A stretch of DNA of 55,643 nucleotides from a virus: positions 1 through 55,643 of the IMG/VR virus record IMGVR_UViG_3300032331_001807. One strand, 5' to 3'. Below are positions 52,845 through 55,643 of the stretch, in pieces. Positions within the stretch are counted from its first letter, which is position 1. Every line of letters starts with the position of its first letter. The translations under genes were made by a program, and so were the position numbers. Below the pieces are notes generated by a model. The model was not told where the DNA came from. It did no database searches and saw nothing but the letters and a program-made list of their open reading frames with translations.

Positions 52845-53162
52845 ATGAACACCCCGAACGCCCAGATCCAGATCGACGACCCCTGCACCGTCTCCGTCGG
52901 CTCCGACCGATACGGAGCCACGGTCATCTCCGTGGCTCCCAAGCGCATCGTCGTCCAGTACGACGACGCCCGCCAGACGGGCGACTACTTCGGCAACCAG
53001 CAGTGGGAGCACACCCGCAACCCCAACGGGCGGACGGTGACCTTCACCCTCCGCACCCTCAAGGGAGGGCGGCTCTGCTGGGCCGAGGAGGGGCGCTCGT
53101 GGAGGGAGTCCCTGCGCCTCACGGTGGGGGTGCGGGACACCTACCAAGACCCGAGCTTCTAG
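52845..53162 (+). CDS. small beta-rich hypothetical protein (105 aa)
   Basis: MNTPNAQIQIDDPCTVSVGSDRYGATVISVAPKRIVVQYDD suggests an SH3-like or KOW-like barrel start, and the end (TVTFTLRTLKGGRLCWAEEGRSWRESLRLTVGV) is also strand-rich. Possibly nucleic-acid- or protein-binding. The ATG follows the motif by 29 bases. A second pseudoknot-like element lies just after the stop. Confidence 0.6.
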   Translation: MNTPNAQIQIDDPCTVSVGSDRYGATVISVAPKRIVVQYDDARQTGDYFGNQQWEHTRNPNGRTVTFTLRTLKGGRLCWAEEGRSWRESLRLTVGVRDTYQDPSF

Positions 53163-53170
53163 GCCGGGGC

Positions 53171-53242
53171 GGGGGGTGGAGGAACCCCCCCGAGAGGGCA
53201 CCAAGTTCTCGGTGTGAACCCCCCACCCCCCAGAGAGAACTT
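53171..53242 (+). other. interleaved stems: possible RNA pseudoknot, copy 2
   Basis: GGGGGGTGG (53171-53179) can pair with CCACCCCCC (53223-53231), while AAGTTCTC (53203-53210), in its loop, pairs with GAGAACTT (53235-53242), the same topology as 52523-52568. Both share AAGTTCTC, GTG-GA and a C tract in the same order. A competing local hairpin (53171-53190) is possible. Confidence 0.5.
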
Positions 53243-53270
53243 CGGCCCGCCGCCGTGCGGTGTCCACCAT

Positions 53271-53284
53271 CGAACCACGGTTAC
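53271..53284 (+). promoter_or_regulatory. recurring 14-base motif, variant
   Basis: CGAACCACGGTTAC, weaker match, 40 bases before the ATG at 53325. A GGGCGTAA motif lies 9 bases before that ATG, so this start has both upstream signals. Confidence 0.55.
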
Positions 53285-53324
53285 ACAAACGGCCCCGGCT
53301 CCGTTGGGGGCGTAAGGAGTCACC

Positions 53325-54149
53325 ATGAAGATCCAAGTCTGCATCGTCGAGGGACCCAAGGGGGTCTGGCTCGACTACGAGCCCTCCACACCCCTCCCCA
53401 ACACGGATCATCCCGACGAGGTCGCCGGGGTGGTCAACACCATCCGCCTGCCCGAGGGTGTCACCGCCCTGCGGGTACTCACGGCGACGGAGGTGTGGAG
53501 CTTCCACTACCACCCCTCCTACGGGTGCGTCCCGCGCCTCCGCATCGAGGCGGGTGAGGTGGTGATGGAATGGCCGACGAACGCCGAGGTGGGCGGCGTC
53601 TGGACGGTCCACCACGTCCTGCCCGACGGGAACCTCCTGCCCCATTGCTACGTCGAGGGAGCCACGTCCTTCATGATGGGCGACGACGAGAGCCAGACCC
53701 GTCGCAAGGTCGTCGTCGAGGCGGGCTTCATGGCCTTCACCCCGACGACCGTGAGGCAGTGGAACTGGTACGCCACGGACATGGGCAAGGAGCTCAAGCC
53801 CACCACCGTCACGGACAAGTCGGGCGCGACGGTGGACCTGAGCGACCACCCGGTGGTGGAAGTCTCCTACTGGGAATCGTGCGAGTTCGCCAAGTGGGCG
53901 GGCGTCGGCCTCCCCACGGAGGAGGAGTGGGAGCGCGCCGCGCGCGGCAACGACGGGCGCAAGTTTCCGTGGGGCAACGACGCCCCCAAGGATGAGCTCT
54001 GCTGGTCGAGCATTCACTCCCAGAAGGAGCGCACCGCGCCGTGCTTCAACCCGGACGGCACCCCCGCCCGCCCCAAGGGTGCCTCCCCCTACGGGCTGCT
54101 CGACATGAGCGGCAACGTCTGGGAGTGGACCAGCACCGTCCACAAGTGA
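53325..54149 (+). CDS. FGE-sulfatase-domain protein lacking its C-terminal core (274 aa)
   Basis: The first about 100 residues are an unrelated beta-rich part (MKIQVCIVEGPKGVWLDYE, TVHHVLPDGNLLPHCYVE). The rest is a formylglycine-generating-enzyme/sulfatase-modifying fold: TSFMMGDDESQTRRKVVVEAGFMAFTPTTVRQWNWY, DHPVVEVSYWESCEFAKWAGVGLPTEEEWERAARGNDG, FPWGNDAPKDELCWSS, SPYGLLDMSGNVWEWTST. Normal proteins continue to R-x-x-RGGSW...GFRC; this one stops at VHK-TGA, four residues after NVWEWTST begins to end. The missing core is the next gene, whose GTG overlaps this stop. SD TAAGGAG lies before the ATG. Confidence 0.8.
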   Translation: MKIQVCIVEGPKGVWLDYEPSTPLPNTDHPDEVAGVVNTIRLPEGVTALRVLTATEVWSFHYHPSYGCVPRLRIEAGEVVMEWPTNAEVGGVWTVHHVLPDGNLLPHCYVEGATSFMMGDDESQTRRKVVVEAGFMAFTPTTVRQWNWYATDMGKELKPTTVTDKSGATVDLSDHPVVEVSYWESCEFAKWAGVGLPTEEEWERAARGNDGRKFPWGNDAPKDELCWSSIHSQKERTAPCFNPDGTPARPKGASPYGLLDMSGNVWEWTSTVHK

Positions 54150-54319
54150 GACGGGCACAGCCCCCGGACCCCAACCTCCCCCGCGTACTGGTGGGAGGAG
54201 GTTGGGAACTCTCCTACGCCCCGTTCATGCGGCCCGCCGACCGGGGCTCGTACGAGCCCGAGTGGCGCGAGACCGACATTTTTCGCACCCACCTCGCAGG
54301 AAGGGAACCCCGAGTATGA
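54146..54319 (+). CDS. stand-alone FGE C-terminal core, cassette D (57 aa)
   Basis: The GTG overlaps the TGA of the FGE N-terminal gene (GTGA). NLPRVLVGGGWELSYAPFMRPADRG and TDIFRTHLAGREPRV correspond to RVLRGGSW, R-x-A-x-R and GFRC-x-LRGREPRV of the FGE core but with several key residues replaced (V for R, G for S, T for C). Termination-reinitiation or a -1 shift could join it to the N-terminal domain. The last 21 bases equal those of cassette A at 25297-25317. Confidence 0.7.
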   Translation: MRRAQPPDPNLPRVLVGGGWELSYAPFMRPADRGSYEPEWRETDIFRTHLAGREPRV

Positions 54320-54489
54320 AGCCCCCTACCAAGCCCACCGACACCCGCCTCCGCATCCTCCGCGGCGGCTGTTGGTACAACTATGGACCGTCGAGGGTGC
54401 GCGCGGCGTATCGCAACGCGAACGTGCCTGCGCTCCGAAACTTCCACATCGGGTTTCGGTGCGCGCTGCGGGGTAGGGAACCCCGGTGA
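54316..54489 (+). CDS. stand-alone FGE C-terminal core, cassette E (57 aa)
   Basis: ATG overlaps the TGA of cassette D (ATGA). TRLRILRGGCWYNYGPSRVRAAYRNANVPALRN and HIGFRCALRGREPR form an intact FGE core. Relative to cassette A, from the shared Trp to GFRC there is one-for-one alignment. Four AAC codons at aligned positions 2, 14, 16 and 22 are replaced in A by AGC, TAC, TTC and CAC. This is the pattern expected when AAC codons are mutagenised at A, as in diversity-generating retroelements. Confidence 0.75.
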   Translation: MKPPTKPTDTRLRILRGGCWYNYGPSRVRAAYRNANVPALRNFHIGFRCALRGREPR

Positions 54490-54503
54490 CGATTCTCGGT
54501 TAC
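54490..54503 (+). promoter_or_regulatory. recurring 14-base motif, plus copy
   Basis: CGATTCTCGGTTAC, exact consensus, 29 bases before the ATG at 54533, and directly after the stop of cassette E. Confidence 0.75.
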
Positions 54504-54532
54504 AGCCCCGACCCCGTCTCCGTGGTGCTGGC

Positions 54533-54943
54533 ATGACGACCAACATCGAGTGGAAAGACGGGCTGCGGCCCCGTGGCCGCAACGCATGGCTCCTCATCGT
54601 CACCCCGGCGGGTGAGGTCATCCCCTTCAAGGGGACGGACATCCCCGGCACCGTGGTGATCCGTGGCACCTCCTTCCAAAAGAACGGGAAGTGGAGCAAC
54701 ACCACCTACCGTCTGGTGCTCGCCACGGGGGTGAGCCCCATCGCGGGGGTGGACGGCTGGGAGACGGGCACGTTCCGAGAGGGATTGGCCAAGGCCACGG
54801 GGGTGAGCCCCATCGACACTTGGGAAGAGTGCGCCCGGGCGCTTAGGGTCACCTTGGAGTCGGCCAAGCGGTTCCTCACGGCTTGGCGTCCCAAGGCTGC
54901 GGCCCACTTCGACGAGGTCGAGGCCAAGCTGGCCTCCCTGTGA
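54533..54943 (+). CDS. hypothetical protein (136 aa)
   Basis: MTTNIEWKDGLRPRGRNAWLLIVTPAGEVIPFKGTDIPGTVVIRGTSFQKNGKWSNTTYRLVL is beta-rich. Two LATGVSPIAGV/KATGVSPIDTW repeats follow (GVSPI twice), then a helical end (ALRVTLESAKRFLTAWRPKAAAHFDEVEAKLASL). No motif recognised. The start is fixed by the motif at 29-base spacing. Confidence 0.65.
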   Translation: MTTNIEWKDGLRPRGRNAWLLIVTPAGEVIPFKGTDIPGTVVIRGTSFQKNGKWSNTTYRLVLATGVSPIAGVDGWETGTFREGLAKATGVSPIDTWEECARALRVTLESAKRFLTAWRPKAAAHFDEVEAKLASL

Positions 54944-55037
54944 GGTGCCGGGGGGCCACTCACCCCCCGCCGTGGGCGGACAAGAAATCGCTGTCAGCAT
55001 CCCCGCCCCGCCCGCGTCTACAGAGCATGACCACCAA

Positions 55038-55051
55038 CGATTTCCTGTTAC
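55038..55051 (+). promoter_or_regulatory. recurring 14-base motif, plus copy
   Basis: CGATTTCCTGTTAC, 29 bases before the ATG at 55081. An upstream ATGACCACC at 55027 looks like the remnant of an earlier leader copy and is in frame, but the motif lies within it and argues for the 55081 start. Confidence 0.65.
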
Positions 55052-55089
55052 ACCACACCCACCGTCTCCGTGGGGAGAGCATGACCACC
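55047..55089 (+). repeat. 43-bp exact leader repeat, copy 1
   Basis: It runs from GTTACACCACACCC to GCATGACCACC and is identical to 55601-55643. It covers the motif end, the CTCCGTGGGGAG hairpin/ribosome site and the first three codons, so the whole leader is duplicated. Confidence 0.9.
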
Positions 55090-55530
55090 ACCGTCACCGT
55101 CCTCGTAGGCGTCCCCGGCAGCGGCAAGTCTCACCACACGGAGTCCCTCACGGGTGCCGTGGTGGTCAGCGCCGACCACTACTTTGTCGAGTTGGGAGGT
55201 GGCACCTACGCCTTCGACCCGTCGAAGTTGGGAGCGGCCCACGGGCAGTGCCTTCGCAGGTACACGGAAGCCCTGCAACGGGGTGAGAGCCACGTCGTCG
55301 TGGACAACACGAACACGACCAGCTTGGAGATGGCCCCCTACGTCTCGCTGGCCCTCGCCTACGGGTACCGGGTCGAGATCGTCCGGGTGACCTGCGACCC
55401 CGCCGTGGCAGCGGCGCGCAACACCCACGGGGTCCCAGAAGGGGCCATCCGGGCGATGCACGAACGGATCACGGCCACGTTCCAGACCGGGCTCCCGCCC
55501 TTCTGGCCCGTGACCGTGCGGATGGTGTGA
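55081..55530 (+). CDS. P-loop kinase (polynucleotide/NEDD4BP2-like, 149 aa)
   Basis: VTVLVGVPGSGKSHHTESL contains Walker A (residues 10-17). VVVSADHYFVELGGGTYAFDPSKLGAAHGQCLRRYTEAL follows the pattern of the ATP-binding kinase family related to NEDD4-binding protein 2 and T4 polynucleotide kinase, with VVVDNTNTT (Walker B-like) and VRVTCDPAVAAARNTHGVP (lid with Arg). It probably phosphorylates a nucleic-acid 5-prime end or a small molecule. No phosphatase domain is fused. Confidence 0.8.
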   Translation: MTTTVTVLVGVPGSGKSHHTESLTGAVVVSADHYFVELGGGTYAFDPSKLGAAHGQCLRRYTEALQRGESHVVVDNTNTTSLEMAPYVSLALAYGYRVEIVRVTCDPAVAAARNTHGVPEGAIRAMHERITATFQTGLPPFWPVTVRMV

Positions 55531-55591
55531 GGGTCAGCCCGCGTCTACCAGCATAACACGCGCCCCGCTCGTTGACCGTCAGCCCCAGTGA

Positions 55592-55605
55592 CGATTCCCA
55601 GTTAC
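55592..55605 (+). promoter_or_regulatory. recurring 14-base motif, plus copy
   Basis: CGATTCCCAGTTAC, 29 bases before the ATG at 55635. A TTGACC at 55572-55577 lies upstream but its spacing does not fit a standard -10 in the motif. Confidence 0.65.
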
Positions 55606-55643
55606 ACCACACCCACCGTCTCCGTGGGGAGAGCATGACCACC
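55601..55643 (+). repeat. 43-bp exact leader repeat, copy 2 (reaches window edge)
   Basis: Identical to 55047-55089 and cut by the end of the window, so the identity may continue. Confidence 0.9.
55635..55643 (+). CDS. start of next gene, only three codons visible
   Basis: ATG ACC ACC follows the leader at the regular distance, as in the kinase gene. The body lies beyond the window, so nothing about the product can be said. Confidence 0.55.

Noticed and set aside
54140-54150. Programmed -1 frameshift joining the FGE body to cassette D
   Set aside because: There is no slippery heptamer at the junction. The GTGA overlap is better explained by termination-reinitiation, though a shift cannot be excluded.
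55027-55080. Upstream in-frame ATG of the kinase gene
   Set aside because: The recurring motif lies between this ATG and the one at 55081, and the 29-base spacing rule points to 55081.
1-55643. CRISPR array
   Set aside because: No set of regularly spaced direct repeats was found. The Cas4-like nuclease at 2905-3876 has no cas neighbours and is best read as a recombination nuclease.
1-55643. Reverse transcriptase for a diversity-generating retroelement
   Set aside because: No open frame with the YxDD-type catalytic motif and RT core was seen, and no template repeat was found. If one exists it lies outside the window.

Overview
The window is a GC-rich stretch of a tailed double-stranded DNA phage (Caudoviricetes, or a prophage). 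It is probably a fragment of a large genome. Evidence: tightly packed genes with ATGA/GTGA overlaps, a virion and tail-fibre block, lysis enzymes, and many phage-type replication genes but no ribosomal or housekeeping operon. No terminase, portal, major capsid or replicative polymerase lies in this piece, so it is incomplete. A cysteine-rich lipoprotein with a lipobox implies a Gram-negative host. Its style, the FGE-sulfatase folds and the high GC hint at a myxobacterium-like host, but that is inference only.

Layout. (1) 1-19.5 kb, nearly all minus strand: recombination and replication, with a Rad50/SbcC split into two genes, Mre11-like nuclease, sliding clamp, Cas4/RecB-like nuclease, RecA, RuvC-like resolvase, SSB and a partner, RecD2-like helicase, class II ribonucleotide reductase, clamp-loader delta and delta-prime, and an AdoMet decarboxylase. 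(2) 19.5-20.28 kb: a 770-base gene-free stretch, hairpin-rich, possibly a large structured RNA. (3) 20.3-24 kb: membrane protein, phosphoesterase, flavin reductase, a methyltransferase fragment, a zinc-ribbon protein and a sigma-like protein. (4) 24.2-26.6 kb, plus strand: a sigma-like protein followed by three tandem mini-genes, each resembling only the C-terminal core of an FGE-sulfatase fold. (5) 26.6-45.3 kb: exonuclease, amidase endolysin, tail hub/spike protein, C39-peptidase-like polyprotein, a run of tail-fibre genes, a GroEL-like chaperonin, a transglycosylase-like protein and a Dps-headed protein. (6) 45.3-49.6 kb: several proteins with the same N-terminal tag, a SET-domain protein and a coiled-coil protein. 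(7) 49.6-55.6 kb: a sigma-32-like factor interrupted by one in-frame amber codon, then small genes each led by the same 14-base motif, an FGE-sulfatase protein split from its C-terminal core, and a P-loop kinase.

The strongest unusual signals are these. First, FGE-fold genes are split exactly before the RGGSW core, with five stand-alone C-terminal cassettes at two loci and a substitution pattern reminiscent of diversity-generating retroelements; no reverse transcriptase is in the window. Second, a roughly 23-residue N-terminal tag is shared by seven otherwise unrelated proteins. Third, a 14-base motif (consensus CGATTCYYGGTTAC) occurs at least 13 times and mostly lies exactly 29 bases before a start codon. 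Fourth, the sigma gene carries an in-frame amber stop. Fifth, Rad50 is split. All identifications come from reading motifs by eye; no database search was run.
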